Source of the DNA: CALGFH01 sp036003705
Lineage (GTDB): Bacteria > Actinomycetota > CALGFH01
Assembly (NCBI GenBank): GCA_036003705.1
Contig: DASYSE010000066.1
Coordinates: 11,544 to 75,543, forward strand
Direction of reading: 5' to 3'
Length of the DNA stretch: 64,000 bases
In this document: in pieces, positions 44,785-53,452 of the stretch
Numbering within the stretch: position 1 is the first letter of the stretch
How the letters are laid out: each line of letters begins with the position of its first letter
Notes under the pieces: model-generated
What the model was told of the DNA's origin: nothing
What the model saw: only the letters and a program-made list of their open reading frames with translations
The model's database searches: none
Program-made: the position numbers and the translations under genes

Positions 44785-44911
44785 GGAACACCGGCCAGGT
44801 ATCCGGGTTTGAGGGATTTGCGTGGTCGCCGTTGGCGGCGCGCAAGCCCCGAGGGCTGCACGGATGGCTCGGCGGCTGGCGGCGGCGCCGGATCGATGGC
44901 CGCTGTTCTAG
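44785..44911 (+). repeat. Dispersed repeat family 1, copy B (~127 bp), directly after the pafC stop
   Basis: On the plus strand it aligns with the reverse complement of 8602-8737. Both share ATCCGGGTT(T/C)GAGGGA, GTTGGCGGCGCGCAAG and GCCGCTGT..CTAG. The CTAG at 44908-44911 contains the pafC stop, just as CTAG in copy A contains the neighbouring stop. Relative to that gene both copies have the same orientation. Confidence 0.75.
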
Positions 44912-45906
44912 GAGGCGTAGGCGGCCAGGGCGCCGCGGGTGGCGTCGGCGACGGCGTTGCGCAGCTCGGGCGGCGAAACCGGCTCGGCGTCGGGGGCCAG
45001 GCGCAGGACCAGCCGGACCAGCCAGGAGAGCTGGTGAGTGGCCAGCCGGACCCGCAGGCGGCCGTCGGGGCGGCGCTGGCTGGCGAGGATCGGGAAGTAG
45101 TCGGCCACCCACTCGACGGTGTGGCCGAGGTCCAGCTCGCATTGCAGGCCGCCGGCGAACAGCTCGAGGCCCGGCGGCTCGCCGTGGGCCGCCGGGTCGA
45201 AGCCGGCCGGGCGCTCGAACGGCTCGTCGGTCGGCCGCACCGAGACCACCCGGTCGACGCGGAACAGCCGCTCCCCGACCGCCTTGTGGCACCAGCCGGA
45301 CAGGTACCAGTGGCCGGAGGCGCTGAACACCATCCACGGGTCGACCTTGCGCCTGGTCAGCTCGCCGCGGGAGCCCGACCAGTACTCGATCTCGACCCGG
45401 CGGCCGCCGGCGGCGGCCCGGGCCAGCTCGCTGCGGTGGGTGGTCTCGGCCGGGTCGCCCTCCAGGTCGACCGAGACCTTGCCGGCCAGCTCATGGACGC
45501 GGTCCAGCTGGTCGGCGGGGAGCACCGCCTCCAGCTTGGCCAGGGCCCGGGCCAGGGCACCCTGCCCGGCCACCTCGGGCAGGGCGTCGAGGGCGCGGCC
45601 GGCCAGGTACAGGCCGGCCGCCTCCCGCCAGGTCAGCCGGGGGGCGCGGGCGAACCAGTCGGCGAAGCCGATGTGGACCTTGTCGCCGTCGACCCAGGCC
45701 TCCATCAGGTCGCCCGGGCCGTACGGCGGCACCCCGGTGACGTACAGCAGCTCCAGGTCGGCGATCAGCGTCTCCCTGGTCATGTCGAAGCGTTCGCAGA
45801 CCTCGTCGACGGTCGCCCCCGGGTGGTCGAGCACCCACGGGACCAGCGCGAGCAGCCGCTGCAACCGCGCGGCGGCGCTGGTGTCGGGACTCCGTTGCGG
45901 ACTCAC
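44908..45906 (-). CDS. pafC: PafC, WYL-domain transcriptional regulator
   Basis: This 332-residue protein has an N-terminal winged helix (ARLQRLLALVPWVLDHPGATVDEVCERF) and a WYL domain around HWYLSGWCHKAVGERLFRVDRV, ending in the WCX-type C-terminal domain. PafB and PafC form a heterodimer that activates DNA-damage genes independently of LexA in actinobacteria. The WYL domain is thought to sense single-stranded DNA. The start overlaps the pafB stop as ATGA-like overlap (45903-45906). Confidence 0.9.
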   Translation of the reverse strand: MSPQRSPDTSAAARLQRLLALVPWVLDHPGATVDEVCERFDMTRETLIADLELLYVTGVPPYGPGDLMEAWVDGDKVHIGFADWFARAPRLTWREAAGLYLAGRALDALPEVAGQGALARALAKLEAVLPADQLDRVHELAGKVSVDLEGDPAETTHRSELARAAAGGRRVEIEYWSGSRGELTRRKVDPWMVFSASGHWYLSGWCHKAVGERLFRVDRVVSVRPTDEPFERPAGFDPAAHGEPPGLELFAGGLQCELDLGHTVEWVADYFPILASQRRPDGRLRVRLATHQLSWLVRLVLRLAPDAEPVSPPELRNAVADATRGALAAYAS

Positions 45907-46850
45907 GTCTCCACCACCGCCTGCAGGGCGGCCAGGCGGCGCTGCGCCTCTGCGCGCAGGTCGGCCGGCTCGACGATCTCCACGCTGTTGCCCAGGGCCC
46001 AGCCGAGCAGGCCGTCGCGGTCGCCGACGGGCAGGCGAAGGGTGACCAGGCCGTCGGGGCGGGGTGGCCCGGTCGGGACGGCCCCGCGCAGCTCGGCCAG
46101 CCGTGCCGCCGCCCTCGGTGCCCTGACCAACGCCATCGGCGCCCCCTCGGGCTCGCCGGCGGTCGGCAGCAGCTTGCCCGGGTCGAACCCGGCCGGGACC
46201 TCGAAGTCGGCGCCGCGGCTGGTGGGGCGGAGCTTGCGGATGTCGGACTCGATCCGGGACACGCGGAAGGACCGCAGCGCGTCCCGGTCGGCGTCGTGGC
46301 CGACCACATACCAGGTGCCACGCCGGTTGACCAGGGCGTAGGGGTCCAGTCGGCGCTCGGTGGCGGTCCTGCCGGGCGGGCGGTAGGTGAACACGATCCG
46401 CTTGCGGCCCGACACGGCCTCCAGCAGGCCGGCCAGCAGCGGGCTGGCCCCGTCCAGGTTGGCCCGGAGCGCGTCCGGCCCGGCGCCCGGGTCGAGGTCC
46501 AGCTTGGCCAGGCCGGCCACCGCCGCCGGGTCGCGGGTCGCCCCCGACCAGGCCCGCGCGGCCAGGGCCAGGGCCGCCCGCTCGTCGGGGGCCAGGTCAA
46601 GCTCGGGCATGCCGTAGGCCTCGGGGTCGATGAAATAGCCTTCCTCGCTGCCCCAGGCGTCGATCGGCGCCCGCTCGACCGGGACGCCGAGGCTGCGCAG
46701 CTCCTCCTTGTCCCGCTCGAACATGCGGCGCAGGCTCTCCCCGCTGGCCTCGTACCCCGGCACCAGCTCCGCCACCTGGTCCAGGGTGAGGGGCCTCCGG
46801 GTGTCCAGCAGCAGGGCGATCAGATTGACCAGCCGCTCCACCTTGCGCAT
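45903..46850 (-). CDS. pafB: PafB, WYL-domain transcriptional regulator
   Basis: This 315-residue partner of PafC has N-terminal MRKVERLVNLIALLLDTRRPLT and the PafB-type segment ESLRRMFERDKEELRSLGVPVE. The WYL core is GTWYVVGHDADRDALRSFRVSRI. It lies first in the pafB-pafC pair. In mycobacteria pafA directly precedes pafB; here 6.9 kb of other genes separate them. The 78-bp upstream gap is shared with a divergent regulator. Confidence 0.92.
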   Translation of the reverse strand: MRKVERLVNLIALLLDTRRPLTLDQVAELVPGYEASGESLRRMFERDKEELRSLGVPVERAPIDAWGSEEGYFIDPEAYGMPELDLAPDERAALALAARAWSGATRDPAAVAGLAKLDLDPGAGPDALRANLDGASPLLAGLLEAVSGRKRIVFTYRPPGRTATERRLDPYALVNRRGTWYVVGHDADRDALRSFRVSRIESDIRKLRPTSRGADFEVPAGFDPGKLLPTAGEPEGAPMALVRAPRAAARLAELRGAVPTGPPRPDGLVTLRLPVGDRDGLLGWALGNSVEIVEPADLRAEAQRRLAALQAVVET

Positions 46851-46888
46851 GCCCCGATGCTAGTGGAAACGCCCGCCGCCTGGGGGGG

Positions 46889-46911
46889 GTCGTTGCTCCG
46901 GTGGGAACGAC
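46889..46911. promoter_or_regulatory. Inverted repeat in the pafB / SufR-like divergent promoter region
   Basis: GTCGTT (46889-46894) and AACGAC (46906-46911) form a 6-bp inverted repeat with an 11-bp centre, in the 78-bp gap between divergent genes and 18 bp before the ATG at 46929. It may be an operator of either regulator. No promoter hexamers were assigned with confidence. Confidence 0.35.
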
Positions 46912-46928
46912 GGCGCTAGCCTGGGCCG

Positions 46929-47597
46929 ATGAGCCAGCCAGCTGGAAGCGCGCCCACCCGACGTGCGGTCCTCGACCTCCTCAAGCGCAACGGGCCGCAG
47001 ACGGTCGCGCAGCTCGGGGCCGCCCTCGGCCTCTCCGGGGTGGCGGTGCGCCGGCACCTGGAGACGCTGGAGCACGTCGGGCTGGTCCAGCAGACGACCC
47101 GGCCCCAGGCCCGCGGCCGTCCGGCCTACGTGTACGCGCTCACCGAGCTGGGTCACGACCTGTTCCCCCGCAACTACCACCAGCTGGTCGGCCAGCTGCT
47201 GGAGGCCGCCACCAGCCAGCTCGGCCCCGAGGCGGTGGAGCTGCTGTTCGACCACCGGCAGCGGGAGCTGGCCGAGCTCCACGCCGGCCGCACCCAGGGC
47301 CGGCCCCTGCCCGAGCTGGCCAGCGCCCTGGCCGCGATCCAGGACGAGAACGGCTACATGGCCGACTGCTCCAGCATGCAGGACGGCCGCTGGCTGGTCA
47401 GCGAGCACAACTGCGCCATCGCCAGGGTGGCCGGCGCCTGGCCGACCGCCTGCGCCCACGAGCTGGCCCTGTTCCGGCAGCTGGCCGGGCCGGGCGTCGA
47501 CGTCGAGCGGGTCTCCCACATCCAGGCCGGTGACCCCGTCTGCGCCTATGTGCTGCGGGCGGCGGAGCGGGACGGCCAACCTCAGCCCGGGCCCTGA
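46929..47597 (+). CDS. SufR-like winged-helix regulator with four C-terminal cysteines
   Basis: The 222-residue product has an ArsR/DeoR-like helix-turn-helix (TVAQLGAALGLSGVAVRRHLETL) and a wing with RPQARGRPAYVYALTE. The C-terminal half has Cys147, Cys162, Cys175 and Cys205, spaced 14, 12 and 29. SufR-type repressors of Fe-S assembly bind a cluster through similarly placed cysteines. No suf gene is nearby; instead it precedes a DUF3866 gene by 6 bp and diverges from pafB. Redox or iron sensing is likely, the regulon unknown. Confidence 0.82.
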   Translation: MSQPAGSAPTRRAVLDLLKRNGPQTVAQLGAALGLSGVAVRRHLETLEHVGLVQQTTRPQARGRPAYVYALTELGHDLFPRNYHQLVGQLLEAATSQLGPEAVELLFDHRQRELAELHAGRTQGRPLPELASALAAIQDENGYMADCSSMQDGRWLVSEHNCAIARVAGAWPTACAHELALFRQLAGPGVDVERVSHIQAGDPVCAYVLRAAERDGQPQPGP

Positions 47598-47603
47598 GCC
47601 GCG

Positions 47604-48701
47604 GTGGTCCGCATCCGCAACGGGCGGGTCATGGCGATCGGCGACCGCCGGCCGGGCGCGACCGAGCTGCGGGTCAAGATCGACGGCGAGGCCGCCGGGG
47701 CAACCGCGATCAACTACGACCAGGTCACGGGTCCGGTCGAGGTCGGCGACCTGGTGGTGCTGAACACCACCGCGGTCGAGCTCGGGCTCGGCACCGGCGG
47801 CTTCCACGTGGTCATGGCCCGGGTCGGCGGGCCGGTCGACGCCCCCGGTCCCGGCCACGTCATCAAGGCCCGCTACACCCCGGCCCAGGTCAGGGTGCTG
47901 GCCGTCGAGGAGGAGGCCAGCCCCCACCGGGCCGCGGTCGCCGCCTGCACCGACCTCGGCGGCCTGCCGGTGGTCTGCGCCGAGCTGCACTCGATGGTGC
48001 CGGTGGTGGCGGCGGCCGCGAGGTCGGTGAGCGACCACCTGGTCGTCGCCTACGTCATGACCGACGGAGGGGCGCTGCCGTTGGCGTTCTCACGGCTGGC
48101 CGCGCGGCTGCGCGCGGGGGGCCTGGTCGCCGGGATCGTCACCGCCGGCCAGGCGTTCGGCGGCGACCTGGAGGCGATCTCGCTGTACTCCGGCCTGGCC
48201 GCGGCCAAGGCGGTGCTCGGCGCCGACCTGGTCGTGGTCGCCCAGGGTCCTGGTGGGATGGGCTCGGGCACCGCCTTCGGGTTCTCCGGCACCCAGGTCG
48301 CCGAGGCGGTCAACGCGACCGCCGCGCTCGGCGGCCGGCCGGTGGCCTGCCTGCGGCTGTCGGGCGCCGACCGGCGCCCGCGGCACCGCGGGGTCAGCCA
48401 CCACAGCCTCACCGCCCTTGGCCGGCTGGCCCTTGCCAGCTCGACGGTGGCCGTGCCCGAGCTGGCCGACCCCGAGCTGCGCGCCCTGGTCGACCGCCAG
48501 CTCGCCGACGCCGGTGTCGCCGGCCGCCACGACCTGGTCAGGGTGGCCGCCCCCGAGCCGGCCAAGTTGCTGGCCGCCTGGGGCCTCGAGGTGACCTCGA
48601 TGGGGCGGGGACCCGACCAGGACCCGCTGTTCTTCGCCGCCGCGGCCGCCGCCGGGACCCTCGCCGGCCGCCTGGCCGCGGGCGGCCGAGCGGCCCGATG
48701 A
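47604..48701 (+). CDS. DUF3866 family protein
   Basis: The 365-residue product from the GTG at 47604 matches DUF3866 in layout: a small N-terminal beta domain, GHVIKARYTPAQVRVLAVEE, ELHSMVPVVAAAAR, YVMTDGGALPLAFSRL and GPGGMGSGTAFGFSGTQ. The Gly-rich segments suggest nucleotide or phosphate binding. No catalytic role has been established for the family. The stop overlaps the next start as ATGA. Confidence 0.83.
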   Translation: MVRIRNGRVMAIGDRRPGATELRVKIDGEAAGATAINYDQVTGPVEVGDLVVLNTTAVELGLGTGGFHVVMARVGGPVDAPGPGHVIKARYTPAQVRVLAVEEEASPHRAAVAACTDLGGLPVVCAELHSMVPVVAAAARSVSDHLVVAYVMTDGGALPLAFSRLAARLRAGGLVAGIVTAGQAFGGDLEAISLYSGLAAAKAVLGADLVVVAQGPGGMGSGTAFGFSGTQVAEAVNATAALGGRPVACLRLSGADRRPRHRGVSHHSLTALGRLALASSTVAVPELADPELRALVDRQLADAGVAGRHDLVRVAAPEPAKLLAAWGLEVTSMGRGPDQDPLFFAAAAAAGTLAGRLAAGGRAAR

Positions 48702-50212
48702 GGACCCTGGGGCGGCTGTCCGACCGCGCGGTGTTCCTGGGCTGCCTGGCCGGGCTGGTCGCCGGGGTCGGGCTGTTCCTGGTCGTGCCCCTGGCGCCGA
48801 GGTTCCTTGAGCTGCACCGGCTGCCAACCAACCGCGACTTCGACGTCGAGCTGCGTCCCCAGGGGCAGGTGACGGCGTTCTGGGTCGTCTCCATGGCCTC
48901 CTTCGCCCTGGCCGTCTGGCAGTGGCGCCGGGGCCGGCGCCCCAGCTGGGCGCTGCTGCTGGCCGGGATCGCGGTCCTCCACCTGCTCGCCCTGCTGGTC
49001 CCGCCGGTCGCCTCCAAGGACGTCTACGCCTACTCGTTCTACGGCAAGGTCCAGACCGAGTACGGCGCCAACCCCTACCTGTCGTTCCCCGACCAGCACC
49101 CGACCGACCCGTGGCACAAGTTCTGGTCGTGGCGGCTGTTCGGTCCCGTCTATGGGCCGCCGTTCCTGCTGCTGCTGCGGCTGCTGGCCATGGCGGCCGG
49201 GCCGAGCCTGCTCACCTGGGTGGTCCTGACCAAGCTGGTGCTGGTCGCGGCCGAGCTGACCGCCGTCTGGCTGCTGGTCCGCGCCCTGCGGGCCGACCCT
49301 GGGCTTGGCGAGGACCCACGCTGGCCGCTGCTGCTGATCGGCTGGAACCCGATGGTGCTGCAGTCGATCGGGATGTCGGCCCATGTCGACGCCCTGCTGC
49401 TGCTGGTGCTGGCCGGGGCCCTGCTCGCCCACCGGCGGGGCCGCCACCTGGTGGCCTTCCTGTTGCTGGTCGGCTGCTTCCTGGTCAAGGTCTACATGGG
49501 GCCGCTGGTCGCCCTGTACGTGATCTGGCTGGCCTCGGGCCGGCCGAGTCCTCGGGCCAAGGTGGCGACCGTCGCCGGGCTGGGGCTGCTCGGCGCGCTG
49601 CTGACCGCGCTCGTCTACCTGCCCTACGCCAGCGCCGGCGGCAAGCTGCTCACCAGCGCCGTCGACGTGAGCGGCCACTTCTCCAGCGGCAGCCCGCCCA
49701 ACCTGGTCCGGCGGCTGCTGGCCGCGGTGCTGCCGGTGTTCGGCCTGTCCGACCCGGCGGCGGCCGCCGTGGGGGCGCGACTGGGACGGCAGCTGGCCAT
49801 CGCCGGCATCCTGGTCGCGTTCGTGCTGGTCGCGCGGACGCTACGGGCCGGCGTCGACCCGTGGCCGCGGATCGCCACCTTCTTCCTGGCCTACCTGCTG
49901 CTGACTCCCTGGGTCTTCTACTGGCACGAGGTGCCGCTGCTCGGCATCGTGGCCGCGATCCCGTGGGGCCTGACCAGCCTGGTCGCGGTCGCCCTCTCGA
50001 TCACCCTGGTGCCGCTGGCCCCGGCCGGCCCCCCGGCGGTCGGCACCGGCGCCCGCGGGTCGCCGGCCGGCGACCTGGTCGACACCCTGGCCGGGTTCGC
50101 CGGCCGCTACGGCGGCGCGTTGGTGGCCCTGTGGCTGGGCTGGCGGGCCCGCCGCCGGTCCGCGGTCGCGGCACCACCGGCGGCCGACCCGGTCGCCTCG
50201 CGGCACGGCTAG
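48698..50212 (+). CDS. GT-C fold membrane glycosyltransferase (polyprenol-phosphate mannosyltransferase-like)
   Basis: This 504-residue integral membrane protein has about 12 helices. The first extracytoplasmic loop contains PPVASKDVYAYSFYGKVQTEYG, whose Asp is the probable catalytic acid of GT87/GT39-like enzymes. GWNPMVLQSIGMSAHVDALLLL is also typical. Such enzymes move sugars from polyprenyl-phosphate carriers to envelope glycans or lipids on the outer face of the membrane. Acceptor unknown. It ends the three-gene plus-strand block. Confidence 0.82.
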   Translation: MRTLGRLSDRAVFLGCLAGLVAGVGLFLVVPLAPRFLELHRLPTNRDFDVELRPQGQVTAFWVVSMASFALAVWQWRRGRRPSWALLLAGIAVLHLLALLVPPVASKDVYAYSFYGKVQTEYGANPYLSFPDQHPTDPWHKFWSWRLFGPVYGPPFLLLLRLLAMAAGPSLLTWVVLTKLVLVAAELTAVWLLVRALRADPGLGEDPRWPLLLIGWNPMVLQSIGMSAHVDALLLLVLAGALLAHRRGRHLVAFLLLVGCFLVKVYMGPLVALYVIWLASGRPSPRAKVATVAGLGLLGALLTALVYLPYASAGGKLLTSAVDVSGHFSSGSPPNLVRRLLAAVLPVFGLSDPAAAAVGARLGRQLAIAGILVAFVLVARTLRAGVDPWPRIATFFLAYLLLTPWVFYWHEVPLLGIVAAIPWGLTSLVAVALSITLVPLAPAGPPAVGTGARGSPAGDLVDTLAGFAGRYGGALVALWLGWRARRRSAVAAPPAADPVASRHG

Positions 50213-50305
50213 CGCCGGCAGTGGAAGGAGCGGCTGGGGACGCGATCGAGCGCCCCGGGTCAGCCGGGCCGGCCAGCTCGGCCGCGGTGCACCTGTCCCG
50301 CTCGG

Positions 50306-51922
50306 TCAGGCGGTGCTGACGAGGTCGCGGCGGCGGAACCCGGCCAGCCCGGCGGCGACCAGCACCGCAGTGGTGGCAACCAGCCACGCCAGCGGCGTCG
50401 CGGTGAACGCGGCGGCCGGCAGCCTTGGCAGGTGGGTGAACGGTGACAGGTCCAGCGCCCACTGGTCGAGCCGCAGCGGCTCCCCCAACGTCGTGATGGA
50501 CAACACGACCGCCAGGACCGCCCAGGTGCCGCCGACCACCAGCCGTGGCAGCAGCCCGAACAGCGCCGCCCCGATCCCGGCCATCACCCAGACCGCCGGG
50601 AGCTGCACCAGTGCGCCGCCCAGCACCCTGGGCAGCTCGCCGGCCAGGTCGCCGACGCGGAGGCCGTGGGCGACCCCGGCCACCAGCCCGCCAGTGGCCA
50701 GCACGACCGCCGAGCCGATGGCGGCCACCAGCAGGTGGCTGCCGGCCCACCCGATCCGGGGCACCGCGGTGGCCAGCACCTGCTCGGCCCGGAGCTCGGT
50801 CTCCTCAGCGTGCAGCCGGAGGGTGGCCTGGACGGCGTAGCCGGCGGCGAGCATGCCGAGCCAGGACAGGATCGCGGCCAGGAAGATGTCGGTGATGCTG
50901 CCGGCCCCGCCGAGCCTGGCCAGCATCTTGGCGGTCTCCGGGTCCTCCGCGGCGGCTTGGACCATGTCTTGGGCGATGGCGCCGAAGGACAGGCCGGCGA
51001 TGGCCGACCCGATGGTCCAGCCGAGCAGGGCGCCGCGCTGGAGCCGCCACGCCAGGGCGAGCGGGCTGCGCAGCCACGGCGGCGCGGCGGGTGGCCCCAG
51101 CCGCACCGGCAGCACCCCAGCGCCGACGTCGCGCCGGGCCAGGAGGGCCGCGACCGCCACCAGCAGGACCAGCAGCAGCGCCAGCGGCAGCAGCAGGACC
51201 CACCATTGCTCGCCGGCGAACGGCCGGAACCGCTCGGCCCAGCCGATGGGCGACAGCCACGACAGCCACGACAGCTCGGTGGCCGAGTCACCGATGGCGC
51301 GCAGCAGGAAGGCCGCGCCCAGGACCGCGAAGGCGATCCCGTTGGCGGGCCGCGCGTACTGGGTCACCTGGCCGGTGACCGCCGCGACGCCGGCGAACAC
51401 CAGGCCGTTGAGGCCACAGTCGAGAACCAGCATGATCGACCCGGTCACCGGTAGGCCCATGGCGATGAACGCCAGCGCGGTGATGGCGACCAGGACGAGG
51501 TTGACCGCCAGCACGAACAGCAGGCTGGCGGCCAGCCAGGCGTACCGGCCGACCACGCCGGCGCTCACCAGCTCGGCCCGGCCGGTCTCCTCCTCCTGTC
51601 GGGTGTGGCGGGTCACCAGCAACAGGCTCATCAGGCCGATCAGGAAGACCCACGGGGTGACCAGCTGCCAGGCGGTGGCCCCACCGTAGGTGCCGGCGTC
51701 ATAGGCCGGGCCCTGCAAGGCGACCACCGCCGGGTTTGCCCCGACGCCAGCGGCGGTCCTGGCCAATTTGTCCAGTTCCGACTGCGTTGGGTACAGCGCG
51801 ATGATGCTGGCGGCCTGGCTGTAGGCGTACAGGAACAGGCCGAGGATCCACACGGTCGCCACGATCCGGTCGCGGCGCAGCGCGAGCCGGAAGAGCTGGC
51901 CGGTGCCGGTGAAACCGCTCAT
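50306..51922 (-). CDS. ABC-2 type exporter permease (COG3559-like)
   Basis: This 538-residue membrane protein has about 12 helices, in two homologous halves starting LFRLALRRDRIVATVWILGLFL and LAWRLQRGALLGWTIGSAIAGL. This is the pattern of exporters annotated for polyketide antibiotics or tetronasin-type compounds. The start overlaps the ATPase stop (ATGA). Substrate unknown; a drug or lipid efflux pump under the divergent MarR regulator is plausible. Confidence 0.85.
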   Translation of the reverse strand: MSGFTGTGQLFRLALRRDRIVATVWILGLFLYAYSQAASIIALYPTQSELDKLARTAAGVGANPAVVALQGPAYDAGTYGGATAWQLVTPWVFLIGLMSLLLVTRHTRQEEETGRAELVSAGVVGRYAWLAASLLFVLAVNLVLVAITALAFIAMGLPVTGSIMLVLDCGLNGLVFAGVAAVTGQVTQYARPANGIAFAVLGAAFLLRAIGDSATELSWLSWLSPIGWAERFRPFAGEQWWVLLLPLALLLVLLVAVAALLARRDVGAGVLPVRLGPPAAPPWLRSPLALAWRLQRGALLGWTIGSAIAGLSFGAIAQDMVQAAAEDPETAKMLARLGGAGSITDIFLAAILSWLGMLAAGYAVQATLRLHAEETELRAEQVLATAVPRIGWAGSHLLVAAIGSAVVLATGGLVAGVAHGLRVGDLAGELPRVLGGALVQLPAVWVMAGIGAALFGLLPRLVVGGTWAVLAVVLSITTLGEPLRLDQWALDLSPFTHLPRLPAAAFTATPLAWLVATTAVLVAAGLAGFRRRDLVSTA

Positions 51923-52863
51923 CGCCGCGGCCCCTCCCGGGTGGGCTGCCCGTCCCCGCCGGGGGTCGCAGCCTGCTCGGCCTGGTAGTGGCGCAGGAAC
52001 AGCTCCTCCAGCGTGGGCGGCTGGCTGGTTAGGCTGCGCACCCCCACCGAGGTGAGCCGGCGCAGCGCCGCGTCCAGCGCCTGGTTGTCGACCTGGAAGT
52101 GCACCCGGGTGCCGTCCAGCACCAGGTTGTGCACGCCGGCCAGCTCCAGCAGCCCGTCCGGCGGGCGGGCCAGCTCGGCCGAGATTGAGGTGCGGGTCAG
52201 GTGGCGCAGCTCAGCCAGGGTGCCGGACTCCACGATGCGCCCGGCGCGGATGATGCTGACCCGCTCGCACAGCGCCTCCACCTCGGCCAGGATGTGGCTG
52301 GACAGCAGCACCGTCCGCCCGCGGGCGCGTTCCTCGTTGTTGATCCAGTCGCGGAAGGCGGCCTCCATCAGCGGGTCCAGGCCCGCGGTCGGCTCATCGA
52401 GCAACAGGAGCTCGACGTCGGAGGCGAGCGCGGCGATCAGGGCGACCTTTTGGCGGTTGCCCTTGGAGTAGCTGCGGGCCTTCTTGCGCGGGTCCAGGTC
52501 GAACCGCTCCAGCAGGCTGGACTTGCGCTTGGGGTCCAGCCCGCCGCGCAGCCGGCCCAGCAGGTCGATGACCTCGCCGCCGGACAGGTTGGGCCACAGG
52601 GTGACGTCGCCGGGCACGTAGGCCAGTCGGCGGTGCAGCGTGACCGCATCACGCCAGGGGTCGCCGCCGAGCAGCTCCGCCTGGCCGGCGTCGGCGCGCA
52701 GCAGGCCGAGCAGGATGCGGATGGTGGTGGTCTTGCCGGCACCGTTAGGGCCGAGGAAGCCGTGCACCTCGCCGGTGCGGACCTCCAGGTCGAGCCCGTC
52801 GAGGGCTCGCGTGGGGCCGAAGGTCTTGACCAGGCCCGAGATGGAGATGGCGGTAGCATCCAT
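51919..52863 (-). CDS. ABC exporter ATP-binding protein
   Basis: The 314-residue ATPase has Walker A GPNGAGKTT, signature region YSKGNRQKVALIAAL (a variant in place of LSGGQ, common in this group), Walker B LLLLDEPTAGLD and switch SSHILAEVE. The ~85-residue C-terminal extension matches drug-export ATPases. The ATG at 52863 lies only 10 bp after a plausible -10 element, so the transcript may be leaderless. It energises the permease encoded next. Confidence 0.9.
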   Translation of the reverse strand: MDATAISISGLVKTFGPTRALDGLDLEVRTGEVHGFLGPNGAGKTTTIRILLGLLRADAGQAELLGGDPWRDAVTLHRRLAYVPGDVTLWPNLSGGEVIDLLGRLRGGLDPKRKSSLLERFDLDPRKKARSYSKGNRQKVALIAALASDVELLLLDEPTAGLDPLMEAAFRDWINNEERARGRTVLLSSHILAEVEALCERVSIIRAGRIVESGTLAELRHLTRTSISAELARPPDGLLELAGVHNLVLDGTRVHFQVDNQALDAALRRLTSVGVRSLTSQPPTLEELFLRHYQAEQAATPGGDGQPTREGPRR

Positions 52864-52867
52864 AGTG

Positions 52868-52918
52868 CTTCACAAGGTACACTCGCTTCACACACTTGTG
52901 AAGTAAGGGAATCGTCAA
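52868..52918 (-). promoter_or_regulatory. Palindromic operator overlapping the ABC-exporter promoter
   Basis: CTTCACA-CACT-TGTGAAG (52886-52903) is a perfect 7-bp inverted repeat. CTTCACAAG at 52868-52876 repeats the half-site. On the minus strand TTCACA (52902-52897) and TACCTT (52879-52874), 17 bp apart, form a promoter whose -35 lies in the palindrome and whose -10 abuts the extra half-site. The start codon follows 10 bp later. Occupancy by the divergent MarR/GbsR-type protein would block the ABC promoter. This is inference from position. Confidence 0.65.
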
Positions 52919-52957
52919 TCTTGTATGGCGGTGCAGGGCCGCCGGAGAGGATGCGGC

Positions 52958-53452
52958 GTGGCTGGGGGCGCAGCTACCGGGCGCGACGACGAGGCGATCC
53001 GCCGCTTCATCGAACGGTTCGCCCTGAACCTGTCCGAGGCGGGGATGCCGCGCATGCCCGCGCGGGTGTTCGCCGGGATCCTCGTCGCCGAAGACGGCCG
53101 GCAGACCGCGGCCGAGCTGGCCGAGCTGCTGCAGGCCAGCCCGGCGGCGATCTCCGGCGCCGTGCGCTACCTGACGCAGCTGCGGCTGGTGTCGCGCGAG
53201 CGCGAGCCCGGGGAACGGGTTGACCACTACCGGGTCTCCAGCGACACCTGGTATGAGGCAGTCACCCGCCGGGACCAGATGATCGCCCGATGGGAGCAGG
53301 ACCTCCAGGAGGGGATCAAGGCCGTCGGGCCGGACACGCCGGCGGGCGCGCGGCTGGAGGAGACCCGAGCGTTCTTCGAGTTCCTCCGCGACGAGATCCT
53401 CGAAGTGATGGCCAGGTGGCGAAAGCAGCGCCTGGCCGACCCCGCCAGGTGA
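52958..53452 (+). CDS. MarR/GbsR-family transcriptional regulator
   Basis: The GTG at 52958 follows CCGGAGAGG and gives 164 residues; an ATG at 52925 without a ribosome binding site would add 11. The winged helix includes PARVFAGILVAEDGRQTAAEL and LQASPAAISGAVRYLTQL, followed by wing ERVDHYRVSS and a long C-terminal helix for dimerisation. It is divergent from the ABC exporter and shares a 94-bp region with an obvious palindrome, so it is probably the repressor of that exporter. Confidence 0.88.
   Translation: MAGGAATGRDDEAIRRFIERFALNLSEAGMPRMPARVFAGILVAEDGRQTAAELAELLQASPAAISGAVRYLTQLRLVSREREPGERVDHYRVSSDTWYEAVTRRDQMIARWEQDLQEGIKAVGPDTPAGARLEETRAFFEFLRDEILEVMARWRKQRLADPAR

Noticed and set aside
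46929..47597. Annotating the SufR-like gene as part of a suf operon
   Set aside because: No sufB/C/D/S/U genes are present within the window.
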